A stretch of DNA of 64,000 nt from Leucocoprinus leucothites (GCA_013368445.1 JAACJO010000008.1:620001-684000), one strand, 5' to 3'; positions 34,501-45,579 are shown, counted from the stretch's first letter. Notes: generated by a model not told the origin, from the sequence alone. Numbers and translations: made by a program.

Positions 34501-36805
34501 GCTGAAGAAAAGAGGAAGTGATGTCACTGGAGATTGGGAAGAGGTCGTGCCGACACCGATTAGTTTGGAGGGAAACTTTTCGTTCCCATCTCCTTCACAA
34601 CCAAGCACTCCTGCAACAACAGTGACTATGATACCGACAAAGGCCGTCCCGTCATCTTCATCATCGGACTTTAATGAGAAGATGCCACTGAATGAGCAAC
34701 CGAACAAGCCAATGTCTCATACTGACACAGAGAAAACACCGAAAGCAAAAAAGCTCACCTCCCCCGACCTCCAGAAACCAACATATCCATATATAGATGA
34801 TTCTCCTTCTTCATTGGCACTCTCCAATCTCCCTTCTCGCTCAGATCCCCTTCTTTCATCCACACCCGATCCGACATCCTCGCTCAGCGATTATCCCCCT
34901 CGCTCAACGTCACAGTCATCCTCTGATTCCTCTCGATATTCCGTTGCGCCACAAGGCTCTGTGGTTATTGACCGAATAGAGAACCTTGTTAGAGGCTCCA
35001 AAACCCCACCGTTCTTGGCTTCGCTGATTGACGACCCTCCACGGAAACCCGTGTTCACATGGCCCGTTTATCAAGTCGTCAACCAAAAGACCGTGAAGGA
35101 CCGATTTCTGTTCTTGTTTAATGATTTATTGGTCGTCGCCAAGCCAAAATTTTCACCTCACGAGAACCTGGTCGAGTTTAAGGCTAGCTCTCCGGATAGA
35201 CTATTTACTGTCAAGAATGTGGTGTTGTTAAAGGACATTCGCTTTACTCCCGGACGGACTGATCCCGCTCCAAGAAGTCCTTCACAAAAGGATCAACAAT
35301 CCGTCAAAAGTGCTGCGAAAAAGAGCTTTGTGACGCAATTTTCGATTGATCCAGAGGGAGCGGTGAAGGCCTTGACGATGAAGCATTTGGTACTGGAGGA
35401 TCCCAGAAGGCTCGGACAGTTCATTTTCCAGACAAACGAGTTGGACAGGGCACGGATCGGAGAGTACTTGGGGAAGAAAACACATAAGCAAGAGCTGGAC
35501 GCATATCTGAGCTGTTTTGGCTTTGTGGGTGTGCGCGTGGACAAGGCGCTGCGGGCATTTTTGATGTCTGTGAATGTACCCGTCCAGAACTCGCTGGCGC
35601 TTGATGTACTACTCGATGCATTCGCTGAGAGATGGTATGACGCCAACGCGAGATTTGTCGCCTTCGACAAGAACATGGCGAGTCGACTTGCACGCGCTCT
35701 TGTTAGACTGAATATGATGCTGCATGGTGACCTTGCAGAAACACCTGGCCCGACGGGGTACCCGATGCAGGATTTTTCTCTTCAGGACTGGATTGGATCC
35801 ATTCGGGCCGTCGACCCACGGCAGCTTCTATCCCCAGACCTATTAGAAGAGCTATATAGCTCGATCCGTCAAGAAAAGTTATGCCAAGCACGCTGCCCTA
35901 GTGCTGGAGGTCCACCAACTCAGCTCATCACTATTCGAAAACCTGTTCCTTTACGGTTGACGTACAAATCCCAGTCCGACCCCATTATTCTTCGAATCCC
36001 TGCTCCCGATCCTCATCTCACGATACACCTTGACGGCCAAGACCTTCAATTCGATCCACCCGTCCTTACTTTCATCAAGTCATCAGAGGCTTCCTTCCGT
36101 ATTATCGGTCATGAGCTAGGACTGAAGACAATGATCATGTGTCGCTCGGGCCCTAATGCCCTCAAGTACACAGGTCTTCCTCTTAGCAATACGCTGGTTG
36201 TCGAGCGTGCATTCATGCGCAACACATTCCAGATTGCTTTCATTGACCATCGAGAGATGAAGCGACGGTATATGTTCAGTGTTGCAGACCCTGTCTGGGC
36301 GCTGCATGTGCGCACTTCGATCGAACAAGCTTCCTCTTCTCCGAGTTCGACTCCTTCCGTGCCCACTGAAGCTTCGAAGTTCTTGAAGGTTGTGGAACAA
36401 GTGGCATTCAGCGTGTTGCAACGTACTCTCATTGAAGGTCCCGAGTCGGTCCGTTTGAGTGGCTTATCTGCTCGGAACGGACATGCTTCCCCCGTCAAGT
36501 CTATGAACGGCAAACAAAATGGCTTCCGCCACCCTAAGCATGTCCGGTCGAAGTCTCGAAGTCAGCTCTACCGCCATGACGCTGGCCAGAATGAGCTTGA
36601 TCTCAGCTACGATTCGTCAAGTTACAATGAATTCAGGGACAGTGACTTGAGTGACGTCAACGATGAGGAAGGTGAAGAGCAGCTTGGACCGGCATGGTCG
36701 GGCGAGGATCTTGTGAGTCTGTGTCAGCAGAACAGCACGATACCCTTTGTGCTGTCGCTTCTTCAAGTGGGAGTTCTAGGCAAGGAAGCCGTCAACTCCT
36801 CATAG
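31522..36805 (+). CDS. Giant SEC7-like (Arf-GEF fold) protein with PH-like regions
   Basis: About 1740 residues in two exons (31522-33145 and 33198-36805). The start at 31522 (MAEHDSQPWKAEQRQLAVEK) is the first ATG with a hydrophilic N-terminus. Residues 1 to about 1130 are Ser/Pro-rich and disordered, with an SR-like patch (SKRRSRSRSRSRSS) and acidic runs (EEEDEDEDEDEN). A PH-like region lies near residues 1160-1290 (TVKDRFLFLFNDLLVVAKPK). The SEC7 fold follows at about 1295-1480: RIGEYLGKKTHKQELDAYLS, VDKALRAFLMSVNVPV, DVLLDAFAERWYDAN, LLSPDLLEELYSSIRQEK. A second PH-like region (about 1490-1585) and a disordered tail complete it. The catalytic glutamate loop (PGEAQ in active GEFs) reads VPVQNSLA, and the NTDLHNP-type motif reads NMMLHGDL, so classic exchange activity is doubtful. 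A role in membrane traffic or cortical scaffolding is inferred. Confidence 0.85.
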
Positions 36806-38402
36806 TTTTGGGTTTTCGCTATCTCGGTATGTTAAAATCAATCAGAAAAAGCACATTTACTAATTTATTTCTCAGTAATTGCATCTCATGTTTTCTCTCT
36901 CTCAGTTATTCTCAGGCATACCATCGCATCTCGTCATCTCAATCGTTATACATGTGCTATCTCGGATTTCTCTCTTTACACTCTCAGAACTCTCATTTTT
37001 ATTCACGCCCTCTTTTAATGTGAAACACAAGTCCCCCGTCAGTCGTTCTGTTATGGCAATCCAGCTCTGTTTGTTCTACTCTATTACCACGTTTTATGAT
37101 TCTATCTGGTCAATATATGTTTTGCACGTCCCCAAGTGATTCATAGTGTACAATACCATGGAATTAAGCCGTATAAAAATCATTACATCATTTGGCATCA
37201 GGTTGTATGTGTTTGAGGAGGAAGAGGTGCACTCGCTTAGGAGCCCGCAGGAACGGAAATGACCTGGGTTTGAAGGGTTTTGGGTCTAGGGTTTTTGAAG
37301 GATTGCAAACAGTATAAATGGTCTCTTGGCTGGACAGGGGAAGGCTGGTGTGTGTTGAGGAAGAGCTTGAAAGCTTGACCAACGACAAGATCACAAACTG
37401 TGTCGGACCGCCTGACGGCGGCCGCACCGGACACGGTTGTCACATGTAGGATTCAACGTTTTCGAGTAGGTACCTGCTGGAGTCATAAGCGTACCCAATC
37501 TCCCTAGCTGTATGATGGGACGGGGAATATGTACACTACGGAGGCTTGATCATGGAGGCATGAAACCCTGAAATTAATCTTCGAGACAGATTCGAAGCAG
37601 GGAGGTAGATAAGAGAAAGAGCTTCCCCTTCGCCGAATTCTACACGATTTGATTCATTAAGCACATCGTGCAGAGATGAAGGCTCATCGTACTACACTCC
37701 CACCGTGGGGTACATTCATTGGTCTGTTGCGTTATCTGATAACGGTTAACTCATTAACTGAGTGATCACTCTTGATCAGGGTAGTGCAAACATATAGATG
37801 ATGGAACCGTCACAGCGGAAACTTTTTGTACATGAGTTTGTGATATGGAACTTCAAAGCTTCAGCCTACGCACAGGTGTCGAGACATTCATGAGCGGCAT
37901 GTCCGAATACGAAAGAGATGATTCGTCGCACCATCGTGGTAGCCTCAACGATCATTCGTTGACGAACCTTCGGGATACAATAAAAGAAGTGATCAAGATC
38001 GGGCCTGCCGGTGCTACAAGGTGGCAGACATAAATATGCCTGTGTTGAGAAAAGAGGAAGCGCGGCGTTACGAGAAAGAAATTCTGATAGCGTATGGGTG
38101 GTACTTATGATTCTGACGCTACTGATATCCATCCCGAGCAGGCTTCAGGGTCACTCCACAATGTGTGTGGGGTGTGTATCAGAAACACGTTGCCGCAATG
38201 TGGCAAAGGACAAGGCCGCCTCACACAATCGAGAAGGTGACTACATATACTTCTAGTATCCTCAGCGCTTGAGTTATATTCCACATAGCACTCCTGGCGA
38301 GAACCCGACAGTGTATCTTTCCCTACTTTTCCGTAAACGCCCTTGCTGAGCTTGGCTTTTCTTTCCACGTTCTCGCGATATCTCTGAGCGTTTCAATTTA
38401 CT
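36806..38402. other. 1.6 kb intergenic region
   Basis: No gene I can support on either strand. The first 350 bases are T-rich (3' flank of the SEC7-like gene). The short plus-strand frame at 37845-38033 (MELQSFSLRTGVETFMSG) has no family resemblance. Two TGATCA hexamers, ten bases apart, lie near 37763-37780. Regulatory content for the next gene is likely but unidentified. Confidence 0.45.
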
Positions 38403-39437
38403 ATGACCACTTATGCTTCATACATGCCAAGTGCGCCCGCAGGCCACCACCGAAACCATCATTATCGTTCATCTCCAAGCTGCCATGAGCACAAGGCGCA
38501 GCAACGTTTACCATTCCCTCGTGAGGGAACACCCACACCAACTATTCGAGGGAAGCCCGGTCTTTCAACCTATTGTCAGCACCAGCGGGCTGGTCTGACA
38601 GATTTACCACGGCCGCATCAGCCGATATCGGATACGTATTCCTGGGTGCTTGAACAAGAGTACCTACGCAGGGAGAGGATCAAACAGAACAACAAGACCC
38701 AACAGTGGGTTTTTGAGCAGCGAACTCTCTTCCCGGGTGAGACCTTGCAAAGCAAAGACGATCTACCAGCGGCCTGGGAGGAAAGGACGCGGGATCAGAT
38801 GTGGGAAGAGCTAGTCTATTCATATGAACTGGAGGCGGACAGGTGGCGGAGGCAGCAAGAGGAGGTGAAGCGCATGGCGGCTGAAAGAGAAAGGACAAAG
38901 GAGCGCTATGTCCAGGAGGAGTTGAAGCGGCTGGAAGCCCGTCTGCGAGCCAAACGAGAAACCGAGAGACAGAGGCTTGTCGAAGAAAAATTACGGCTGC
39001 AGATGGAGGCCCGTGAGCGCGATCGAAGGGAGCACGCAGGCACGCAGAAGGCTATCGCTGATGCATGGCGCAGATACGAGAGCGGTTGGGAAGCAATCAC
39101 TAATTCCACTGCATCCTTGGGATTTGAGGACATCCCATGGCCGACGAAGTCAATTCCCGCCGCACCCTCCGATATCACCCCAAGCGCGATTGTGACGCTC
39201 CTTCTTTCCCCTTTCCATTCCCCCAAACAGACGCGCAAGGACCGGCTCCGCAGTGCGCAGCTTCGATGGCATCCAGACCGGTTCCGTAGGCTCATGAACA
39301 AAGTGAAGGAAGAAGACAAAGAGGCAGTAGAGGAGGGGGTTGGGATTATTGCACGCTGCTTGAACGACTTGATGTCGAAGGAGAAAACGCCGGTACGTTC
39401 GGTGAGTAGACACCTTCTATTATGTACTCAAGCTTGA
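38403..39437 (+). CDS. NFKBIL1-like protein with C-terminal J-like domain
   Basis: Protein of about 340 residues, essentially intronless. An intron near 39401-39431 may replace the last dozen codons and move the stop to 39466. The N-terminus (MTTYASYMPSAPAGHHRNHH) is His/Pro-rich and disordered. The centre is a long charged helix or coiled coil from about residue 145 to 225 (ELEADRWRRQQEEVKRMAAE; KRLEARLRAKRETERQRLVE). The C-terminal domain reads WRRYESGWEAITNSTASLGF, then EDIPWPTKSIP and RSAQLRWHPDRFRRLMNKVK with the HPD tripeptide of J domains, ending IIARCLNDLMSKEK. This combination of charged helix and degenerate J domain is typical of NF-kappa-B inhibitor-like 1 and its fungal relatives. 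In plants and animals these are linked to mRNA processing; the fungal role is unknown. Confidence 0.75.
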   Translation: MTTYASYMPSAPAGHHRNHHYRSSPSCHEHKAQQRLPFPREGTPTPTIRGKPGLSTYCQHQRAGLTDLPRPHQPISDTYSWVLEQEYLRRERIKQNNKTQQWVFEQRTLFPGETLQSKDDLPAAWEERTRDQMWEELVYSYELEADRWRRQQEEVKRMAAERERTKERYVQEELKRLEARLRAKRETERQRLVEEKLRLQMEARERDRREHAGTQKAIADAWRRYESGWEAITNSTASLGFEDIPWPTKSIPAAPSDITPSAIVTLLLSPFHSPKQTRKDRLRSAQLRWHPDRFRRLMNKVKEEDKEAVEEGVGIIARCLNDLMSKEKTPVRSVSRHLLLCTQA

Positions 39438-39848
39438 TGCTCATTCATGGGTACTGTTAGTTGTGAGATAGCACCGTTGCAGTGTGACGGTTGCGATATT
39501 TACTTGATTTGCGAGAAAGCACCAAGATTTGCTTCTGTATTGTGGTACTGCTTTTGGGACATTTGATGTCAGGTCAAAGTCTAAACAAGAGCATTCGCTA
39601 AAATGTACTATTATTGTAATAAACATGTATCATTAGATGTGATAACAACGCAAGGAGTTCGCGACGACGTACTTATAAATTTGCCCTCATGATGTATGTA
39701 CATCGGTGATCCATCAGTCGAAGTCATTGATCCGAGGGGTGACGTATATATTTGGTTGTATTTATTACTAAGGCCATCGGCCTTAGAATTTTGTTTGTAA
39801 CTCATTCCGTGTCCAGTGCTTCCCCCTGCTGCCGCCTCTAAACCCAAA
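39438..39848. other. Intergenic region
   Basis: 411 bases between the NFKBIL1-like gene and MIA40. AT-rich; no gene, repeat or clear TATA box assigned. Confidence 0.45.
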
Positions 39849-40728
39849 ATGCTCGCTCGCTTTACGCGTCTCCCATTGCGCAGGTGCCTCCATACCCAAA
39901 CTGCACGCTCGCAGTCTTCTGGATTTGCCCGAACAGCCCTCGGAGTGTCAGCAGTTACTGCTACCTATCTTACCTGGCATTTACTCTCGGATCCCATTGC
40001 TTTGGATAGTCATACGACGACATCATGTATGTTTTTTTACCCCCACCGTTTCACCTGTAAATATCTCATCATCCTCAAATTACTCATTATCTTAGCTCTA
40101 CAAAAGTCGACAGTATCATCTAAACCCCCTTCGAAGGCTACTGTGACATCACCGTCAGGCTCTACACCAGAAACATCTATTGTACCTGATTCTGAGCCTC
40201 CATCAGAGCCCTCTTCGCCGTCTCGACCTTCGAAACAAGATAAGAAGGAGCCAGGCGAATCTCCACAGGAATCCAGTGAGCAACCGGCTGAGGGAGAAGA
40301 AGGTTCTTCCCAACCCGCGTCCGGTGGGGCCTTCAATCCCGAGACTGGCGAAATAAACTGGGATTGTCCTTGTCTTGGTGGAATGGCCCATGGCCCATGC
40401 GGTCCAGACTTTCGGGAGGCATTCTCATGCTTTATCTTCTCCGAGCAGGAACCCAAAGGCATTGACTGTGTCGAGAAGTTCAAGGCGATGCAGGATTGCT
40501 TCAGGCGACACCCAGAAGTGTATAGTGACGGTGAGCTTGGTTCCTCCAGCACGTTGAATTTTTACCGAATGGCTTTCGACAGAAATCATGGACGATGACG
40601 AAGAGGAAGAAGCATCTGCAGCAGGTACTTCCGAGATGCCCGCAGATGAAAATGTTTCGTCCCCAACAAAAGCTCCGTCAATACCCCAGGACACATCCAC
40701 ACCACCCCAAACTTCTGCTTCATCCTAA
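39849..40728 (+). CDS. mia40: Mitochondrial IMS import oxidoreductase Mia40
   Basis: Receptor of the disulfide relay that imports and oxidises small cysteine proteins of the intermembrane space. The start at 39849 ([20 protein letters not shown]) is an Arg-rich presequence. It is followed by a hydrophobic anchor ([18 protein letters not shown]), as in fungal membrane-anchored Mia40. After one intron (about 40026-40106) an acidic/Pro linker leads to the catalytic core [20 protein letters not shown] with the CPC redox motif. The two CX9C helices are [11 protein letters not shown] and [11 protein letters not shown]. The core ends [11 protein letters not shown]; a second intron (about 40531-40584) leads to an acidic tail ([14 protein letters not shown]) ending at TAA 40726. 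All six structural cysteines and the CPC pair are present, so it should be functional. Confidence 0.95.
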
Positions 40729-40955
40729 TCGCATTTAGAGAGTCCTTAAACGGCCCAGCGAGCCACCATGGACTATAACCCTTCACACCACTGTCGTCGT
40801 ATCCGCTTATTAATATCACCACTCACTGGAACTCCTTAATGCCGAGTAATTCCAATATTCGCAGATTAAAACTACATGCAATATTCAGGGGATACAAGCG
40901 CGACGAGCAAAAAAAAAATTACAACAACATAAATAAGAATGATACTCAGACTGGA

Positions 40956-43900
40956 TCAAACTGTGTCCGGATTGACCAAAAAGCGTTTTTCGATGACGTC
41001 GTTTTTGACCTTATAGCCGTTGTTAGCGAAGACCTTCGAACGCGTGAAGGGAGCAACGTCATAAATATCGTGTTCTTTGGCCTGTGGACAAAGTGAAATC
41101 AGACAATAGGCCCTCAACAGGGACAGTATACAATGTCACACACTCTTTCTTCTAGCTCAGAAATCTTGACGGTAACAAACTCTGGCTGTGTGTGTCTGGA
41201 GAGCTGAAGATACCTTGCTCGATCTTTGATGAGACCGCCAAGCAGGAATGCCAACAATTCGTCGTGATCTTTGCTTTGCGTCAAGTATTTGCGGAAGCCC
41301 TGCATTCAATGTTATTAAACAACCACTTAAGGTCACAAGAAAAACGCACCCTTTGGAGTGTCTTTTTGATGCTCATCTTTTGAGCACTTACAAAACTACC
41401 GACAGCAACTTCGATGGCAAGGTCAATGTCGTCAGATCGAACATATTCCCTTAATGCCATCTTTGCACTCGCTTCTGCCATACGAATCATACTCTCAAGG
41501 TGACGAACAGTGATTGGGTAAGAGCCTGTGACCATAGATTCGCGACGTAGGTCGGCGAAAAGCTTTGATAGCTTTTCTTGATCCATGTCGTAGAGCTTTG
41601 GCTTGACCTTCTCGCGTGCATACATAATGTATTTACGCAAGAGGTCCTGAGGAATGGCCTGAAGCACAATTCAGCCAACACCCACAATGCAAGACAGTTA
41701 AGAGCCACTTACATCTGCGTCTAAGGTTGTTCCAACATCCATTTCTTCCATGTCCGGATCAAATTTCGGATGGCTTCTCAAGTGGCTTCCAACGACAAAT
41801 CGAGCGAGGAGCTCATCCATCACTGGATCAACCGTATCCTTCACCACACAAAGTACGTCAAAGCGAGATAGGATGGGCTCCGTTAGTTCAACGTTTTGTT
41901 GGAATGGTATAGTTGGATTGTATCGTCCGCGGATCGGGTTAGCAGCAGCGATAATGGCACAGCGAGCCTGCAAGGTGGTAACAATACCGGCCTTGGAAAT
42001 TGAGATAGACTGCTGCTCCATGGCTTCGTGTATAGACGTTCGGTCTGCATCATTCATTTTGTCAAATTCATCGATCAAGCAGGTTCCTTTATCCGCTAAC
42101 ACTAGAGCACCACCCTCCAGTGTCCATTCGCGTGTTACAGGATCTTTACGGACGCTAGCAGTCAAACCGACAGCAGAAGCGCCTTGGCCAGTTGCGAAAA
42201 CGGAACGGTGAGCTGTTTTTTCCACGTATTTGAGGAACTGTGACTTGGCAGTACCAGGATCTCCGAGCAGCAGAACATTAATATCCCCACGAATGCGATG
42301 TTTGTGGTTGATATCTTTAGATACTCCGCCGAACAGTGACAGTGTAATGGCGGTTTTGATGTCCTCGTGCCCATAGATTGAAGGAGCAATCGATTTGATA
42401 ATACGCTTCCGGATTCTTTCATCCCGGGAAAGGTTGCGTATCTCTCGCTCGTCCTCCTCGGTCAATCTGAATGCTGCAAAGAGGTCTTCCTTCTTGTTGA
42501 TGTGGTTGGCTTCAAGAATGGTTGAAAAAACAGGGAAACCATTCTTTGCATTGAGTGCTGCATCAAAGTTGTTGCGATAAATACCAGTCACTTCCTTGGG
42601 AGGAGTTGAAATTTGATCTATACCTTTCGAAAGCGGAAAACACTTACAATTTCCTCACCAGGTTTGGCGCTGTCAATGAGGTCCCACAAAAGTATGACCT
42701 CTCGGTGGCGAGGGAGACGTCCAGCAGGCACAGAGCCAGGGGATTCTTGGAGAGTCATCTTCTGATAGTTGCGATAGACAGTCTGTTGTCTTTCCGTCAG
42801 ATCAAATGCAACCTCTGAAACAGAAACCTATTTCACCTGTTCAGAATTCACTGGGAACGGCCCCTTACTTTCACAATTAGGGCAATAACTAATCTTAAGC
42901 TCTCTAGTTGCATCCTGATAGAAGGGGCCGAGTGTGGCATTGCATTTTGCGCAATCGAACTTCACATATTTGAGCTGCGGGAAAACCCCGCTGCGACGCG
43001 TCACGACGCCAGAAACACGGACGAGATTATTGAGATGGGAGCGGCGAAGGTCACGAAGGGTAGATGTAAGGGGAAGGTCGGAAATGCGAACGTGAACTTC
43101 AGAGTGAATGCGGGTATATCCAGGGAAATACACAAGAATGGCGCTCAAGGCAACCTCGTCAAAGATTTCGAGCATGGCCACAGGAGAGTTGGTGAGGAAA
43201 TAAGCCAGGATCGGTTTAGATGAGGCAAGATGTGCATATGATACTTCAAGGGACTCGGAGTTGGCTGTAATGCGCATATGAGTATCCAACCAATCCGAAT
43301 ATCGAGAACACTGAACTAACTTTCGCCAAGGTTTCGTATACGCTGACCATAAACTGACGAGCCATTATCATCGACATAGGTCATCAAAAACTGTCGGAAG
43401 TGCCGTATAATCGACCGGCGAACTCGATCAACGGCAATCCACTCCACAATTGACTTGGCCTTGATATCGCTCAGTTGTTCTAATGGTAACTCCTGCGGAA
43501 CTTATGAGGTCTAATCAAGCCGAATCACGACTGATAACTCACATCCTCAACCCCATCTACGTCGTCAATATCCCGTCTTTCGTCGTACTGCCTTCTCGTT
43601 CGCCTCCTCATGCGCGCAAGCTCGACATCATCTAGATCTTCTTCGATACCATCATCGCTATCTAAAAATGCTGGAGCACGACTACGACGAGCGGCCCGCC
43701 TGCCTCGGCCAGCGCGCTCCTGACGATCTCGACGAGCCATCTGGACTTCGGCAGCTCTTCGTCCAGCGGCAGAAAGCTCTGCCACGTTGTCGTCGTCGTC
43801 AATGCCTACATCTGAATAGCGATCCAATAGCTCGTTTGGCGCGTAGTCACTGTGTAGTCGTCAACCTAGATGCACAAAGTAAATAGAAGACAATCCACAC

Positions 43901-44178
43901 TTACCGTTCAATATTATCGTCAAATAGATCTTCTCCCTCTGCATCTTCATCACCTTCTTCAAGATCTCTTACGGCATCGCGATCGTCCAAGGAGTCATCC
44001 GTATCTGAAAAGAACTGGGGTGGAGATGAAGGTGGAAGAATACCATCGGAGTCGCGTCGCGTGTGTGTCGGTCTCTGAGGTGAGGACTGAGGCTCTGGAG
44101 AACCAGGGCGGGGTCGCTTAGGCGGCTACAACAGCCTGAGAACCAACTTGGAATACGAAGAGTAGCATTGCTTACCAT
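40956..44178 (-). CDS. mcm2: DNA replication licensing factor MCM2
   Basis: Subunit of the MCM2-7 replicative helicase. The start is the ATG at 44178, an exon holding only that codon before a GT donor. The next exon begins [17 protein letters not shown]. The N-terminal tail is acidic and Arg-rich ([36 protein letters not shown]), as in MCM2 from other species, where it binds histones. The zinc finger is CAKC...CPNC near 42880-42955. The AAA+ core carries Walker [17 protein letters not shown], Walker [13 protein letters not shown], sensor [15 protein letters not shown] and the Arg finger in [13 protein letters not shown]. The MCM box [20 protein letters not shown] is intact. The C-terminal winged-helix part ends [13 protein letters not shown] at TGA 40956. 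About nine introns and roughly 930 residues, the normal length. Confidence 0.96.
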
Positions 44179-44224
44179 TGAGGTACGATCAAGGAGAGTA
44201 GGTGGGTGGCCGATAAAACTTGAG

Positions 44225-44240
44225 ACGCGACGCGACGCGT
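44225..44240. promoter_or_regulatory. Triple ACGCG with MCB box upstream of mcm2
   Basis: Three head-to-tail ACGCG units (44225, 44230, 44235) end in a full palindromic ACGCGT at 44235-44240, 57 bases upstream of the mcm2 ATG. MBF/MCB control of MCM genes at G1/S is established in yeasts. Its use here is inferred from position. Confidence 0.6.
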
Positions 44241-44614
44241 TACACTCATTATGACGGAGTTTGCCTCGGTTCAAACTCCGACTCCCCTGTCTTTCGAATT
44301 GAATTTTTATTGAATACATATATTCTACAGCGAGGTAAAGCAAAAGAGTTCACCGAAGATACCATCACTTGATTGTGGCCAGCCTCAACGAAGCATGTTA
44401 AAGGAAGCCATTGCATGCATTTCCGTTGTATTAAACATCGGCAAGTAGCTCAAAGTACTAGCAGGCAGCCAGGTAAAATTCCACGATGATGCATGACATG
44501 TTATTTCTATCTTGGTTCCCTGCACTCATTAAACGAATGAATACTCGCGAGAAAGCGAGACAAAAGAATTAAGAAATTGACAGGATATCGGGATTCCGAA
44601 TGCTAGGCTCGGGC
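44241..44614. other. Intergenic region
   Basis: 374 bases between the mcm2 promoter box and the 3' end of the Emi1-like gene, AT-rich. A GGTTCAAACTCC stretch near 44264 resembles a tRNA T-loop but has no pairing stem, so no RNA gene is called. Confidence 0.45.
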
Positions 44615-45364
44615 TTATGATACTCTGCCCCTTGATTCTTGGACGAACATAAAAAACACTTCGGCCAAGGAGGCATGAAAGATGACGAATGAGAGAGCAA
44701 ATCCTAAGGCCACAATTGAGGCGTAGGAGATCCGTAGAACAGGGTTTTGCAGGGGCTGAGGGTCCGGCCAACTTAGTCCATTGTCTTCAACATATCTTCT
44801 GTAATCGGCCGGGGAAAGGACTGCAAATGTTGCCTGGTTTTATGAAGCTCAGCCTCCAATACTTGTTCCAGTGAATGATTCACCCACTCCCGAATATCCC
44901 ATACGTCTTCACTACTCTTGTCGAGCCGTTTGTTCGCCCACCATTCTGCACGCCGGTTGATCCAGGCCTCCCGGCGCTCCTCGGGATGGAGCGACTTAAG
45001 AGTCATACAAAATTTGAACTCTTCAAATTTCGGTGAACATTGTGGTCGTTCGCCATATCTGTAAATAGACTTGATCTGGGAACGAATGACTAGGTGTGCG
45101 AGTAAGCGCATGGATTGGGTCAAAGTTCAGGAGCATACCTGCACAGGAAACGTAGTCATCGAAAAGGCTGAAGCAGCCAGGGATGTCATCGGGAGTTGGG
45201 TGGAGGCGGTGTAAACGTTCTTTCTCTTGCTTTAAGACAGTTTTAAGGTCGAGATTTGACATTAGCCTGGCTGCAATGTCGTCCTGGTGGCGGGTAACAA
45301 TTCGAGCTCGGGGTTTGGTCTGTTCTATCATCGTCATGTGACAGGAAGAATCAACGGATGCCAT
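44615..45364 (-). CDS. Emi1-like DUF3128 twin-CX9C protein, possible C-terminal membrane helix
   Basis: The start at 45364 (MASVDSSCHMTMIEQTK) is followed by helical N-terminal sequence and PDDIPGCFSLFDDYVSCA. An intron (about 45140-45091) joins this to VIRSQIKSIYRYGERPQC, SPKFEEFKFCMTLKSLHP and EERREAWINRRAEWWANKRL, then SSEDVWDIRE. This is the signature of the Emi1/DUF3128 family, with two CX9C pairs (CFSLFDDYVSC and CSPKFEEFKFC). Read straight through, the frame stops at 44773. However, a GT donor after RE (near 44897) spliced to an acceptor near 44807 opens a different frame. It reads RYVEDNGLSWPDPQPLQN, then the hydrophobic ISYASIVALGFALSFVIFH, and stops at 44615. That frame has no ATG of its own, so I prefer it as the last exon. 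A mitochondrial intermembrane-space location is inferred. Confidence 0.75.
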
Positions 45365-45579
45365 GTTGGGATAGACCGTGACGGTCTGTCAATCAGCCTG
45401 TGAAATTTGAATACCATTTCACACTCAAAGTCGCGCTAAGTGCTCTGTGCTGCCGTGGTCCATCTCGATCACCGTGTTAAAGATGATCAAATGACCAGGG
45501 ACGGAATGCCATATGATTTCGTAGCCACAGCACCCTTTTTCTACTTCACCTCCACCTCCCGATCCTCATCCCATCCTTC

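Noticed and set aside
32226..34707. Several long antisense and alternative-frame ORFs inside the SEC7-like gene
   Set aside because: The low-complexity Ser/Pro/acidic coding strand leaves other frames open by composition; no start context or family match.
37763..37780. Pair of TGATCA hexamers as an operator
   Set aside because: Each is a common six-base palindrome; nothing nearby links them to a regulator.
37845..38033. Possible small gene (MELQSFSLRTGVETFMSG)
   Set aside because: Short single frame without splice sites, TATA box or recognisable relatives; kept only as a note in the intergenic entry.
42985..43000. Further ACGCGT hexamers inside coding regions (mcm2, mia40, S41, mei2 and others)
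   Set aside because: They are frequent in coding sequence; only the two promoter-proximal copies were treated as candidate MCB boxes.
44258..44285. tRNA T-loop-like GGTTCAAACTCC upstream of mcm2
   Set aside because: The flanking bases do not form the five-pair T stem and no acceptor, D or anticodon arm can be drawn around it.
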